From Chrysogorgia sp. JL179-B06 (Eukaryota; Cnidaria; Anthozoa; Scleralcyonacea; Chrysogorgiidae), in the NCBI GenBank assembly GCA_035772405.1, contig JAYKKM010000439.1, positions 8,859,001 to 8,923,000 of the forward strand: a stretch of 64,000 nt of DNA, given 5' to 3'. Within the stretch, counting starts at the first letter, position 1, and every line of letters begins with the position of its first letter. A model generated the notes under the pieces. The model had not been told where the DNA came from, made no database searches, and saw only the letters and a list, made by a program, of their open reading frames with translations. This document shows, piece after piece, positions 1-54,605 of this stretch. Both the position numbers and the translations under genes were made by a program.

Positions 1-516
1 CATGAAATTCTCGGCTAGGCCATTTGTTTCTGGGTCTTCTGGACTGACCACGAAGGCACGAATGCCTGTCCATTACATGTACTCATGCTGGTAGTCATGG
101 CCATTGAATGGCGGTCCTCCATCTTTCTTCAGCGTCTCTGAGAATCCATGGGCAGTTGGCATCTGGGTCAACATCTTCTATCTTGGCTTCCTCTCTAAGG
201 GCTTGGAGGTGGGCACTTAGCTTTTCCCTTATGCCAGTGGGACAGATCGATAAGGGGCTGCAACTCAGTTGGGATGGCGTGGTCGATATGAAAGCTGACC
301 TCCTCGTCTTTGATTGTGACTATTACACTGGTCAAAAAATAAAAGAAGAATTTGAGCAGCGGGGGCAATCAAAATAGGAAGGAAATATCAATTGCGAAAG
401 CAGAAAATCAGGAAATCACGAAAATCACGAAAAAATTAGAAAATCACGAAAATCACGAAAAAAAGTCAAAAAAAGTTCAAAGCAGTGTTCTTTTTGAGTC
501 AGGAAGATCACGACTA
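1..516. other. Intergenic, no gene recognised
   Basis: I see no recognisable protein motif or repeat family here. A short A-rich direct repeat (GAAAATCAC units) lies at about 405-465. The open frame at 108-377 has no recognisable features. Confidence 0.4.
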
Positions 517-1445
517 TCCATAATAATAATAATAATAATAGACTTTATTTAAAGAAGGTGAACGATAGCAGTTTAGCATAGCTAATCTTACACTGGGCCT
601 TCTAACCGAACTCTAAATAACTAAATTACAAGGTGGTAGGAAAAAATTAGATAAATTATACTAAGAATATAAATCTGAAATGTACAGTATCTGTAAAGTA
701 TCTAAAGAATATCTAAAATTATCTAAAAAGTACCGATAGGCCTTTGTTTTAAAAAGAACAGCAGATGTTGACTGTTTAATCTCAAGTGGTAAACTGTTAT
801 TTATAAGATAGCACCACTATATGGTAAAGTTTTCCTACTAATGTTTAGTTTGGCTGAAGGTATCCATAGATCATTACTTGCTGAACTTCTAGTAACACGA
901 TTTGTCACTGAAGATTTTAGCATAAACATATCACTGATATATTTAGGTGTCATGTTGTTTATGGATTTGTATACCATAATTGATTTTCTTAACATGATTC
1001 TTTGTTGGACAGGAAGTATTCCAGCAGTTTTAAAAAGTGGTCCAGATGATGTTAGTTTAGGTTTGTTTTAAATAACTCTCAGAGCCAGTTTCTGTAACTT
1101 GTGAATGCGACCGATATGGCTTGACTGTCCCCAAACTGCAGTGCAACAATAGTCAATGCGGGGTTGCAAGTAACATTTGTAGTAGAGTAATCTAATATCA
1201 ATAGGTAGATGCTCTTTAATTCGTTTTAGTAGATGTATTCCTTTCATTAAAGACTTGGCCAATTTATCAATTTGATGTTTCCATAATAAATGATGATCTA
1301 TTACAATTACAAGGAGGTTTTCTCTGTCGGTATTCTTCAGTCTGGCTCCATTAAAGTCCACTTGTAAGTCAGAGTCCAATCTGGTTGCCCGCTGATAAGT
1401 TGTTATTAGCATTGCTTTAGTCTTCTCATTGTTGACAACCATGTT
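517..1445 (-). mobile_element. 5'-truncated non-LTR retrotransposon (LINE), 3' part
   Basis: On the minus strand, 1442-1068 reads as the region after the catalytic core of a Jockey/CR1-type reverse transcriptase: NEKTKAM, then KHQIDKLAKSL, then QPRIDYCCTAVWG. The fragment at 995-801 continues with KSINNMTPKYISDMF, typical of the C-terminal end of such proteins. The minus-strand copy ends in TTA repeats (plus-strand AATAATAAT at about 522-540), which look like a LINE 3' tail. The frame is broken and the endonuclease and catalytic RT core are missing, so this is a dead copy. Confidence 0.75.
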
Positions 1446-1556
1446 ATTATTAGTGCACCAGATCTGTATGTATCTTCACTGATGGCAAGGGTGAGGGTGC
1501 TATATCGACCTACCACGGGAGATGCTAGCGGTCCTGATCTCGGATCGAGTTTATTT

Positions 1557-1671
<115 letters not shown>

Positions 1672-1689
1672 TCAACCGCCGTCCGCGCG

Positions 1690-2140
1690 ACATCGGAAAA
1701 TGTGGTCCTGGTAACTAGATACTCCGCAAACACGGTGCAATTATTTAGCGAGGATATTGGGATTGAATTTGGATTGAAAAAATGTGGAGTGCTGATGACG
1801 AAGAGAGGGAAAGTGCAGAAATGTGAAGGAATAGAACTGCCAAGTGGAGATATGATGTAGGAAATTGAGGATGATGGATACAAGTACCTTGGAATCTAGC
1901 TGGAAATGGATGACATCCTGGAGGAGGAAATGAGAAGTAAGTTCAAGAAGGAGTACGTGAGGAGGTTGAGATTAGTGCTTGGCTCGAAACTGAGTGGAAG
2001 GAATAAGATTGTGGCTGTGAACACATGGGCGATTGCTTTGTTGAGGTATGGTGCAGGTATAGTAAAGTGGAGTCAGGAAAAAGTACAGACATTGGATAGA
2101 AAGACCAGAAAACTTGAGATGATTCCACTTACCAGATTTT
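1690..2140 (+). mobile_element. LINE reverse transcriptase fragment, copy 1
   Basis: The plus strand encodes NTVQLFSEDIGIEFGLKKC, GKVQKCEGIELPSG, DDGYKYLGI and then NTWAIALLRYGAGIVKWSQ and LDRKTRKL. This series (segment after the RT catalytic site, DGYKYLG block, LDRRTRK block) belongs to a non-LTR reverse transcriptase family common in cnidarian and other invertebrate genomes. In-frame stops at 1858 and near 1900 show decay. The next fragment repeats the same protein region, so the two are separate partial copies. Confidence 0.7.
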
Positions 2141-2930
2141 AAGTCCAAATCTGGATATGAATTATCTGGTAGTGGGGAAAAGATCAATCGTTTACTATAT
2201 ATGGACGATCTTACTGATACAGACTGTACAAGTATTCAGCCAGGACATACGAATGCAATTTGGCATTGACAAATGTTCAACGATAGTACTGAAGAGAGGA
2301 AAGTTGGTGAAGTCGGAGGGAATAAAGCTACCTGATGGGAAAGAGATGAAATCATTGTCACATTGAATGAAGATCATGGAGTAACAGAGGCAGATGAGAT
2401 CAAGAAGAAAGAAATGAAAGAGAAGGTGGGCAAGGAATATAAGCGAACGATCAGAAAGATTTTGGAAACAAAACTGTGTGGACAAAATGTTATAAAAGGG
2501 ATTAACACCTGGGCAATATCCTTACTAAGATATTCCGCTGCATTTCCTGATTGGACTAAAGAGGAATTGCAACAACTAGATAGAAGAACAAGAAAACTAT
2601 TAACGATACATACCGAAGAATAACGTTGCCAGAATGTATATATCTAGGAAAGAAGGAGGAAGAGGATTAATGTAGAAGACACAGTTCATCTTTCCATGAT
2701 TGGATTAGTGAAATATGTTGGAAGTAGTGAAGAAAGATTGCTCAATGCTGCAAGAAAAACACGTGGGCATGCCGAATAGACAGAGACAGAAAAGGAATAT
2801 AAGCTCAGGAGAAAGAATGAACGAAAGCAGAGATCTGTTAAGGAGAAATGGTATGAGCACGAAGCACTGTGGTACTTTAATGTTTAAACGGATCATGTGA
2901 TTGAAGCCAGACGGTCAGATTATGATTATC
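2141..2930 (+). mobile_element. LINE reverse transcriptase fragment, copy 2
   Basis: It encodes QVFSQDIRMQFGIDKC, KSEGIKLPDGKEM, EADEIKKKEMKEKVGKEYK, GINTWAISLLRYSAAF and DRRTRKLLTI, followed in shifted frames by ISRKEGGRGL, SSEERLLNAARKT and EKEYKLRRKNERKQ up to about 2900. It covers the same RT region as the preceding fragment but extends further towards the C-terminus. Frameshifts and stops make it inactive. Confidence 0.72.
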
Positions 2931-3057
2931 ATCGATAAAGTTAAAATTAATAAAGTATGACAAATTGTAGATTTCGCAGTTCCCTGTGACATAAGGGTAA
3001 ACACGAAATAAGTACCAAGACCTTGCTAGAGAACTGAGAAAACTTTGGAATATGAAA

Positions 3058-3706
3058 GTGGGGAAGCGATTTGCCACGGGCGTAGAGGGAGGCCGAATCC
3101 GCGGTACCACAGCGGTTTAACACAAAAATGTTGAAGAATATTAAATCGCACCTCTAGGAGCAGCCGTTCTTCACGTTGTAAGGCACAAACTACTGGAATT
3201 GTTAAAGCGTTGTTAGTAGTAAATTATTGGATTGTAACCAACCCAAAAACAACAAAGATCCTAACCCCACGCCTAACGAGTTTTCTAATCCTAACGCCCG
3301 TGCTAAAACCCACAATTTGAAGAAAAAAGGATAAAACATAAACCGGAAAATGTCATCTTGAGACTTGATATTCAAGTTAAAAACAAGACAAGACAAAATA
3401 TATGGGTAGTACATTGGTAATTAAATTTCGACTATTGCATAGTCATCATCAAACCAAAGTCACTATACTATACCTCTAATACTAACCCTAATACTAATTC
3501 CCTAATAATAACTCTAATACTAACCTTAATACTAACCCTAATACTATTAACCCCTTTCAAACCCTCATTTACATTACACCCCGTCACGTTGGTTGTGATT
3601 GTGGCGAGCGTAATTTAATATTCATCAACATTTTTTGGTTAAATCGCTGTAGTACCGCGGATTCGGTCTCCCTCTACGCCCGTGGCAAATCGTTTCCCAT
3701 GAAAGT
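3058..3706. mobile_element. Foldback/MITE-like element with ~95-bp inverted arms
   Basis: The left arm (about 3058-3155, containing TTTGCCACGGGCGTAGAGGG) matches in reverse the right arm (about 3608-3706, CCCTCTACGCCCGTGGCAAA). The centre has no coding signal but contains degenerate telomere-like CTAATACTAACCC repeats at about 3465-3555. No transposase is present. Confidence 0.7.
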
Positions 3707-4019
3707 GTCGATCATTCCAGTGATCATCGGGGTTGCAAAAGAATGGAGGATATCGGAATTAAGACCAGGGCATTGGAGTTACAGAAAACCGTTATTAAGA
3801 CTACTAGACTAATCTTCTTGGCATTTTAACTGCGGATCAGACAATTTAGGCTTTCGTCGGTGTCTATCCATCTGTATGTGCGCAAACTGTTGTATTCCAT
3901 GGACCATATGGACCGGTATATTATTATTACGACAAGCTCGCCATTTCATATTTAAGTCAACATGAGTCGACCACACCGTGAAGGTTTGGTCGGTTTGGAC
4001 ATGGAATTTTAATTTTAAT
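3707..4019. other. Intergenic, nothing recognised
   Basis: No coding signal, clear repeat or RNA gene was seen in this stretch. Confidence 0.3.
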
Positions 4020-4230
4020 GTATAACTGATGAAGTGAACGTGGGGATTGGAGTAGGCAGGCGATCGTCAAGCTCAATCTTCAGTTAACGATTCTTAGTCC
4101 TGGACAAGATCGAACCTTTAGAGGTTAGCCTTCTGATTGCCGGTGAGACGCTCTAACCATCGAGCTGCCGAGACTCAGATGGAGAGCGAAGGCTACAATG
4201 ATGTACTCAATCGAAATACATGGCCTTGAA
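4020..4230 (-). mobile_element. tRNA-derived SINE, family 1
   Basis: On the minus strand the head reads as a tRNA: an A-box-like CAGCTCGATGGTTAGAGCG and a B-box-like AGGTTCGATC about 35 bases later. The tail contains the family sequence for GAGCTTGACGATCG. The head is followed by about 120 bases of unrelated tail, which marks it as a SINE rather than a tRNA gene. Other copies lie at 32.4, 33.0, 37.9, 42.3, 50.8, 51.6-51.9 and 61.6 kb. Confidence 0.8.
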
Positions 4231-4729
4231 AACGCGGCAAACTTCAAAGGGCTAGCAATCGAACTGCGATTCATGTTGAGCGGGACCGGAATGTGCACGA
4301 ATCCTTTGTTTTAAGTTGAAACCCAAACGTTGCTATTGGATAACTGCTTCCCATTACACAGAAAATACAATGTGTTCAGTAACCGTGAAAGTGTACAAAC
4401 AGAACGAAAATAGAGAACAATGATTTTTCTGTACTTCCAGACCATGTATCCATTGACTATGAATTGATATATGTACTGACTGCCTATACGGATTCTGAAT
4501 CCAAGAGAATTGTGAACAATTAATAATTGTCTATTTGGATTTGAATAGTGATGATAATGATTTATTTATGCAAAACTCGTTTATGCAAGATGTTGGGAAT
4601 GATTTAGATTTGAATGTCGCCGACTGTTTGATAAGTATATTTATGTCATGAGCCGCAGAAAGTTACAATTGTAACGTGGTAGAAGAAAGGCCTACCTGCA
4701 GATAAGTTGATAATGGAGCGTACGGGTCA
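4231..4729. other. Intergenic, nothing recognised
   Basis: AT-rich sequence without a recognisable gene or repeat family. Confidence 0.3.
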
Positions 4730-5135
4730 TAGATATTGGAGGTCTTTTTTAACCTACCAATGGTCAGACGTCCTTTGTAGCTACTATATATTACACCATC
4801 TGGGAAATACGAATATATAACTCCTGTTCTAATGGAACTTCACTAGTTTCCAGTGGATAAGCGCATAGAGTTTAAGATTCTGCTATACACGTACAAAGTA
4901 GTGAATGGTATCTCGACGAACTTTTAAATCTATACAGACCTGGACGCAGCCTTAGATCAGAGAATAAGCTGCACTGAAGACACAGTCTTTTATTTTAAAG
5001 TCTTACGGCTATAGAGCATTTTCTGTGCGCCCCTCGGCTCTGGAATGCCCTTCATTAGAGCTGAAGCGATGTCAATCCGTAACAAGTTTTAAAAAGGCGC
5101 TGAAGACATTTTTATTATTATTAAAGTACGATATA
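4730..5135 (+). mobile_element. LINE 3' end (CR1/L2-like), decayed
   Basis: In several plus-strand frames the C-terminal signature of CR1/L2-like LINE proteins can be read: RIEFKILLYTYKVVNG (about 4863-4910), YRPGRSLRSENKL (about 4933-4970), then APRLWNAL and a final FKKAL-like stretch before about 5110. Frameshifts and stops separate the pieces. No other LINE domains are present, so it is a short 5'-truncated copy. Confidence 0.65.
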
Positions 5136-5404
5136 AAGTGCGACAAGAGAGTAATAACGCAGTAGGTTACGGTTCTCGTATTGACATGAAGCCACCCACA
5201 AAGAAGAAATACGAAGAAACGAGTGGAAACGTTGATTGGTCATGAGAAAGGTTTTAAAATGGTGTGAAATTTGTAGAAGGATTGTTTTTCTTTGATAAGC
5301 CGATTTGTTAATCAAAACAATTAATTTGTCTGCGTTTAATTTGTATATATGTGTTCTATGATTGTAAGTTGAACACAGTAAGTTTAATTCAATAATAAAT
5401 AAAA

Positions 5405-5478
5405 AATGCAAGGTATCTAACTAGATATAGTGCCCTCGTTTTTGAGGGTATACTATCTAGTTAGATACCTTTCATTTT
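5405..5478. repeat. Hairpin-forming inverted repeat
   Basis: AAGGTATCTAACTAGATA at the left and TATCTAGTTAGATACCTT at the right form a near-perfect stem, with an inner GCCCTC/GAGGGT stem around a T-rich loop. It looks like a tiny MITE. It has no coding content. Confidence 0.75.
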
Positions 5479-5599
5479 TAATTTATTATTGGATTCTATT
5501 CATCAACCCAACTTTTCCCTGGAGAGTATAAAATCCCCGCGCCAGCTTTGAGAGTGTCTATATTAGAAATAAAGGCCTATATGACCGACTCAATCATGA

Positions 5600-6510
5600 T
5601 CTAATTTTTATTAGTATAAATTGACAAGTTTATATCACAAATCCTCAATTTTGATTGGCTATTGCAGGACGGTTACTATCCGCTGATATAAACCTCTGGG
5701 GAAAAAGTCGCCTAATTTCGAAAGAATATTTACTTTTTTCCATGAAAAATGCGAAATAAAAGTTATTTCTTGGGTTAGAAAGTTGTAAATTTATACTAAA
5801 ACAATTAGACAACTCGCCCTTGTTTTCTATGAGCGATAGTCAACTCGGCTCCGCCTCGTTGACTATCTGCTCTTAGTATAATTTCTGAGCTTAAACGAGT
5901 TCTGATTGGCTGACTGGCCAGTAAATCTGAGACGATAGTCACCGCGCTACGCGGTGACTATCACTTCACTAGAAATCATACTTACAAAAAGTGTTTTTTG
6001 TAACCACACTATATTTATTCGTTCCAGTCCCCTCTCGGAATCATCATTTTGATGTATGGTTTCTAAAACATGACGAATTTTTTTTCAAAATGGCGACTAT
6101 ATTATTATAACTAAAAAATCGTCGAAAAGGCTCAAAAACTTAGCATAAAGACATTGTATATATCAGATTTCTCTCAATATAGAACTGTCTAAGGGTAAGG
6201 AAGTTGTTTATCGTATAATTATTTGTATTTTTACGTCCGTTTTGATCGTTAGTGTGTTTTTGACAGCTGTCAAGCGTGAAGAAAACATCGAGCATAACAC
6301 AGTTCAAACTGTCTGTTTAAAACTTCTCAATTGAATATTCAGTTCAAGCCTGAAATTATACTAAAACAATTAGTCACCTCAGTCTCGGTGATTATCGTTA
6401 TATTTACCTCGCCGCTTCGCGGCTCGGTAAATATTCAACGATAGTCACCTCGACTTCGGTGACTAATTGTTAAATAGAAAACGCGGGCTCGTTGTCTAAT
6501 TGTTAAATAT
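5600..6510. mobile_element. MITE-like palindromic repeat block
   Basis: This block contains internal palindromes, for example GATAGTCACCGCG/CGCGGTGACTATC near 5932-5963 and CACCTCGACTTCGGTGAC near 6447-6465. It also contains repeated CTAAAACAATTAG segments at about 5797 and 6360. Part of it (about 5606-5790) recurs at 60170-60330 and 60640-60730, so it is a dispersed element. No transposase is visible. Confidence 0.6.
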
Positions 6511-6529
6511 AACATGGATGGATTACGCC

Positions 6530-6645
6530 ACCGTGATACGCCATCAATTAGCCATCATACGCCATCAATTAGCCATCATACGCCATCAATTAGCCATCAA
6601 ACGCCATCAATTAGCCATCATACGCCATCAATTAGACATCACGGC
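6530..6645 (+). repeat. 21-bp tandem repeat, about 5 copies
   Basis: The unit CATACGCCATCAATTAGC plus CAT is repeated head to tail with few changes. The unit length is divisible by three, which keeps frames open, but there is no gene context. Confidence 0.9.
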
Positions 6646-6689
6646 GCCATCATACGCAGTAAGGAGAATTTACGCGTTCATAAAAAAGA

Positions 6690-6935
6690 TATTTGTACAT
6701 TTTATTTGCTTTCTACGGGTTATTTTATAAAAGAAATAGAAAACATTTTTATCCGTGTTCCCATACGTTATATAAACACTCGTGGAAGTTTGGGAGAACT
6801 CGAAATCGCGTGGAAACACTCGCCCTACGGGCTCGTGTTCCCACTATGATTTCTCGTTCTCCCAAACTTCCACTCGTGTTTATATAACAGTATGTAAACA
6901 CGGAAAATGTTTTCTATTTCTTAAATAACTCCTTC
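6690..6935. mobile_element. Palindromic MITE
   Basis: The left arm, including GAAATAGAAAACATTTTTATCCGTG and ACACTCGTGGAAGTTTGGGA, pairs with the right arm (TCCCAAACTTCCACTCGTGT, then CACGGAAAATGTTTTCTATTTC). The two arms meet around 6815. It is non-coding and non-autonomous. Confidence 0.75.
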
Positions 6936-7735
6936 AGCGACAGCTCATAACAGTTGTCACTACATTGAAAACCATATTGCCTACATAAATCCCAATGCAT
7001 TTGCTGCACCATCATGTATCCGCTTATATTTGTTCTGATCCTTCTGTCGGCACATACGGCAGAGTGAATCATCCTGCTACTTGTCTATTTTAGCTTTCAC
7101 AACATTTGTTCTTAGTGACTAGCTCTGAGCAGCCATAATCAACCCTTCTGTTTCTTTTTTCAGATATCCCTTTTGTAACCACGCGTAGCATTTATAGAGA
7201 CCCTAAGCAAAAATGGCCGACATTTTAATATTCTTTTGTTTGCATATAAATTTAGATCTACAAGCCTCATTCTTGTGTAAAAATTATTTTGAATTAGGCC
7301 AAAACGGCTTTTTTAAAATTTTTTTCAAGGAAACGCTTTTTGCAGAAATGGTGAGTACTTTTCTAGTTTCTATATGTGAAGTGCAAACATTGATTTTTAT
7401 GATTTTAACAGAACAAACGTTTCAACACGCATCAGTGGTCGCCATTGTTGTCTGCAACGGTGTCCGTGCCAACAAACACGCAACTGATCAGCGGTTTTGA
7501 TAAAAAAAAGTTGACGCGCACAGTCAAGATGACGCGCGCGCTGGACATAAGCACGATGCTTGTAGGTTAATACACTTAACATAATATTAAATTGACGGCC
7601 ATTTTTTCATAGAATCTATAAGTGTAATGGATTAGTCCATCACAGCAAACTGATGGACCTACTACCAGAGAGTGCAGTCATGCAGTACAATGTATCATGA
7701 TATTACATCATATACAATGATTGTTTTCTTACGAA
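6936..7735. other. Downstream flank of the LRP-like gene, no gene recognised
   Basis: This stretch beyond the predicted 3' end holds no further YWTD, EGF, LDLa or membrane-segment exon that I can see. ATGGCCGACATTT near 7212 and its inverse near 7597 may be ends of another degenerate MITE. Confidence 0.35.
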
Positions 7736-7741
7736 TTTATT
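7736..7741 (-). promoter_or_regulatory. Candidate polyadenylation signal AATAAA
   Basis: The plus strand reads TTTATT, giving AATAAA on the minus strand about 220 bases past the predicted stop at 7959. It fits a short 3' UTR. In AT-rich DNA such hexamers also occur by chance. Confidence 0.35.
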
Positions 7742-7958
7742 ATAACTTTTGATTTACACTATAGGGATTGCCCAAATCACAGTTTTACATTTACTATATG
7801 TATGCTGGAAAGTTTAATATATAAGCTGAGATTGTGAGCAGTGTATGAGCATTGTGATGTCTTACTTCAAGACTGCATATTGACAGCTAAATTCTTCTAA
7901 TATATTAGAGATAAGAAATTATAATAATTATTACATATAGGCAGCAAGCACCTCTAAT

Positions 7959-50654
<42,696 letters not shown>

Positions 50655-50714
50655 TGTAGCGAGTGATTAAATATTTCTAAATGAACAAATAGTTAAAAAA
50701 ATTTTAAAAATTAA

Positions 50715-50985
50715 TAAATTTATCCAGTGGTGTTTGAACGAATTACTATAAAAGTGTTGTACTAGATGATACATGGACGATCGTCAAGTTTATCCTTAGA
50801 AAATGTTTCTGAGTCCTGGACACTAGGAATTGAACCTGTAACCTTCTGTTTGCCGCTGATGGATACTACGAATTGAACCTGTAACCTTCTGTTTGCCGCT
50901 GAGACGCTCTAACCATTGAGCTACCGAGACTCAGATAGAGAGCGAAGGTTACAATGATGTACTGGTCCGATTGACATATATATAT
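50715..50985 (-). mobile_element. tRNA-derived SINE, family 1, internal duplication
   Basis: Minus strand: GGTAGCTCAATGGTTAGAGC A box. The B-box block GGTTACAGGTTCAATTC occurs twice because a ~50-base stretch is duplicated. The tail (GATAAACTTGACGATCG) ends near 50760. It lies 60-330 bases upstream of the predicted gene start, so it may overlap the promoter. Confidence 0.8.
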
Positions 50986-51057
50986 ATATATACGTGTAGG
51001 TTTTGGTCTACGAAATGCAAAGAGTGCTCAACAACATATAGTTAGAGCAAATAATAG

Positions 51058-51247
<190 letters not shown>

Positions 51248-51248
51248 A

Positions 51249-51535
<287 letters not shown>

Positions 51536-51584
51536 TCATTTCTATGCGGTATAGTCACTATATAGTGTATATCAGTAAGGTATC

Positions 51585-51912
51585 ACAATAACTACATTTT
51601 CTGAGGATTTGAGCTTGACGAGTTGTCCTTGTATACAGTAATAAGAATATTGACTGTAGCTGCTAAGTTCTCAAAAGAACTGCCTATAATATAAAAAAGA
51701 GAAATAAGACAACTTCAATATGTCGAAAAAAACTTAAGAGTACTTAGGTATTTTCATAGAAAAGCGTCGTCGATGAAAATACCTAAGTACTGTTACTTAA
51801 GTAATTTTTCGATATATTGAAGTTCTCTTATTTCTCTTTTTCATATTATATCGTCCATGTATCGTCTGTTTGCTCCAAGCTCCCTCATTCATTACATCAG
51901 TGTATATATTAT
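51585..51912 (+). mobile_element. SINE family 1 tail split by an inverted-repeat element
   Basis: ATTTTCTGAGGATTTGAGCT and TTGACGAGTTGTCC (to about 51630) continue at 51852 with CGTCCATGTATCGTCTGTTT and TCCAAGCTCCCTCATTC. Between them (51700-51850) sits a copy of the GAACTTCAAT inverted-repeat element also found at 19700 and 26360. The insertion order is therefore SINE first. Confidence 0.8.
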
Positions 51913-52199
51913 TACTTTAGAGAATCCAAGATTGGGCGAGACCGAAGGTCGATCCTAATATTGCAAATCGAGACTTAAATATTTTGTAATATTGGGCGAA
52001 GATGAATCCAATAGGTGTTTTATTATATCGAACAAAATATCTTAACACAAAGATGTTTCTTCGCACGTGAACAGTCAAAAGGTTACTGCCCATATGTTGC
52101 TGCCCTACATCGTAAAATATTGGGCTGATGCACGTGATGCTAATAGAGACAGTTGATTGGTGGATTATATGTGAGGGTGTAATAAACAACAATCATTGT
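51913..52199. other. No gene recognised
   Basis: AATATTGGGCGA occurs in both orientations near 51930 and 51990, hinting at a small MITE. Confidence 0.3.
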
Positions 52200-52405
52200 C
52201 CTACGTAGGCAGTGTTGAAAAACAAATCAAAAACTCTAAAAGGATGGTGCACTGCTAAAATAGAGATGTAGTATATTTCGAGCGAAGGCCTTTCGTCAAA
52301 GAGTGAAACGTAACTGACTTTTTATTCTCTGACGAATGAAAGACCTTCGCTCGAACCGTTAGATATCCTACATGCACACTTGAAAAGCTGCAAAAAATGT
52401 AAAAT
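52200..52405. mobile_element. Penelope-like terminal-repeat remnant, inverted
   Basis: TTTCGAGCGAAGGCCTTTCGTC (52276-52297) is mirrored by GACGAATGAAAGACCTTCGCTCG (52331-52353). The right copy carries CTGACGA (52329-52335), then GAACCGTTAGA, a degraded hammerhead-like core (GAAC in place of GAAA). The leader CTCTAAAAGGATGGTGCACT recurs at 8236 and 43143. Confidence 0.6.
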
Positions 52406-52784
52406 AGGGCTGTAAGGGCGTTAACGGTATATGTTATGAGCACAATGAAGCACTAAGTGAATTAAACTTGGCAACCTGGCGTTGAACAACAGTTGGACAG
52501 GTAAAAAATCAATTTAATATAAGGAATATAATATGAAGTACAACCTGCGCATGATGATTAACGATTATTTACTACAAAAACAAATTTTATGAAAAAATTA
52601 TAAGTTACACAGCTGAAAAGGTTTGGAACAATTTAACCGCACTAAATATGCTAAGAAGACTTCTAAATCTGCTAACAAGACTTGCCATTGGACAGTTTAT
52701 GCATCTCGATTGCAACACATTGGTCAGTAAAGGCTAAAAGGGATGACTCAAAGGACCTTCTCATTTTCAAGAACTAGTCTTACA
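52406..52784. other. No gene recognised
   Basis: AT-rich; nothing identified. Confidence 0.3.
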
Positions 52785-52872
52785 CTAATCCCAATAATAA
52801 TCCTAACCATAACCTTAACCTTGATCCTAACATTAAACCTAACCGCAACTAACCCTAACCTAAACAAAAATA
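52785..52872 (+). repeat. Degenerate telomere-like CCTAAC repeats
   Basis: About 80 bases of CCTAACC-like units with many changes, similar to 3465-3555, 18540-18615 and 56388-56600. Confidence 0.6.
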
Positions 52873-54115
52873 AAGACCATACAAAAACAGAAAGGTCCTT
52901 TTGAATCATCCCTTTTAGTTTAAGCCCGATGTGTTCCCCCATTGTAATGTTCCGGTTCTGTAAGTTTGCCATATCGCACGTCACAGTATATATGACAACA
53001 GACCGCTATGAAACATCCTATACATATAAAAGGAATCAAATATTTAAATCAATAAACGAGCAACTAAATCGTATATGTAAGGTAAAACATTCAAGCAAAA
53101 CAATCGCGGATTATACTGCAGAATTAAAAGATAAGTTATAAGGTTTTAAAGAAATGAAAAATATTTGGGATTAGGTGGAAACACCATGGTGTATCGGCTG
53201 ACTGTGCGGTATATATAACCGCGACAAAATGTGCAAGTATATATTCTGTAGAATAAGAAGTGTCGAAACAGACTCATATACAATTGACACAATAATAGTC
53301 TAAAACTCATTTATAAGAAACAAATTTGCATGGAGTAAATAAAAGATTGAACTTACGTAGCATGAGAGAATGTTCTAGTTCAGTCCGAGCAATCAAAGAG
53401 AAATCTAATAATTATGATCATGTAGTTTCTTTTCTTTTCTCTTGCATTCCTGACTTGTGTTTATATAATAAAGAGTTTCCAACCGAATAGATTTGATGAA
53501 GGACTAAAGTTCTTCTATCTTTAAAAAGGACATTTGTTGGCCTTTAATACATGGCGTCTGCCTTGTACTTAAAACCTAATTAGATAACTTATACATTTTA
53601 TCCTGATACGGATTATGAATATTCCCCCCACCCATGGCGGGAACTTATTCAAGAGATCAAATTAAAATATTTAGCAAATATTGACTAAATTGCTTCAAAT
53701 TTTCAATACGTATATATGGAATATTCATACAAAACGTTTTCACAGGAGATTTGTTTAACTTTAACTTGAATTAGTTCGCCAATTGGAAGCAACCAAGTTA
53801 CCAAGACAAGTGTTTATTTAAAAAACCCAAATCTCTTGATCCGTGACAACATTAACTTTTAATCTCTTTTTTTCTGATCACTACCAACCAGGATCTCAGC
53901 GTGCGTGCATGCTGTAGGCCATTACACTGAAGAACACTGACTGCCAAATAAATATGTAAAACTAATAAATCTTCGGACAGCCTGACAGGGTGTCAGCGAC
54001 ATTTTCTGAGGATTTGAGTTTGACGAAAGACATTAGAATTTGAGCATTACGAAACACATTAGGATTACGAATGCTTATATCGAATTGCATGCCAATTTTT
54101 CTGATGGCGGGAAAT
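52873..54115. other. No gene recognised
   Basis: No domain-bearing open frame, tRNA or repeat family was recognised. ATTTTCTGAGGATTTGAG at 54000 matches the SINE family 1 tail over about 30 bases. Confidence 0.3.
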
Positions 54116-54605
54116 ACCATAAACATCATACTGCATGCTATACGACACGCTACATCATGCTACACGCTATATGTTACACGCGCTATACGCGCTACATGCT
54201 ATATACATGCTACACGCTACATTCTACAAACTACGTGCTATATAGTACGCCACAAGCTACATGCTACTCACGCTATACGCGCTCACTGATGCTATATATA
54301 CATGCTACACGCTACGCAAGCTAGCCTGCTACATTCTATATATACATGCTATACACTATACCTACTGTACTATATACATGTTATATTGCTACATGCACTA
54401 CATGCTTTATAATTATACATGCTACACGCTACATGCTATATATGCTTACATTCTACATGCTACATGCTATACGCTATATTATAATACTATATACTATGCG
54501 GCACATATATACTATATATATATGCTATATAATATATACTATACATGCTACAACATACTACAACATATACATGCTACAACATACTACAACATACTACATA
54601 CCGCG
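54116..54605 (+). repeat. Degenerate CATGCTACACGCTATA tandem repeat
   Basis: Short units built on CATGCTACACGCTA(C/T)AT drift across almost 500 bases, ending in a cleaner 15-17-base ATGCTACAACATACTAC repeat. Frames are open but low-complexity (Cys-Tyr-Thr). Confidence 0.85.

Noticed and set aside
4020..4060. CTGATGA near 4027 as a hammerhead
   Set aside because: No GAAA with pairing stems follows.
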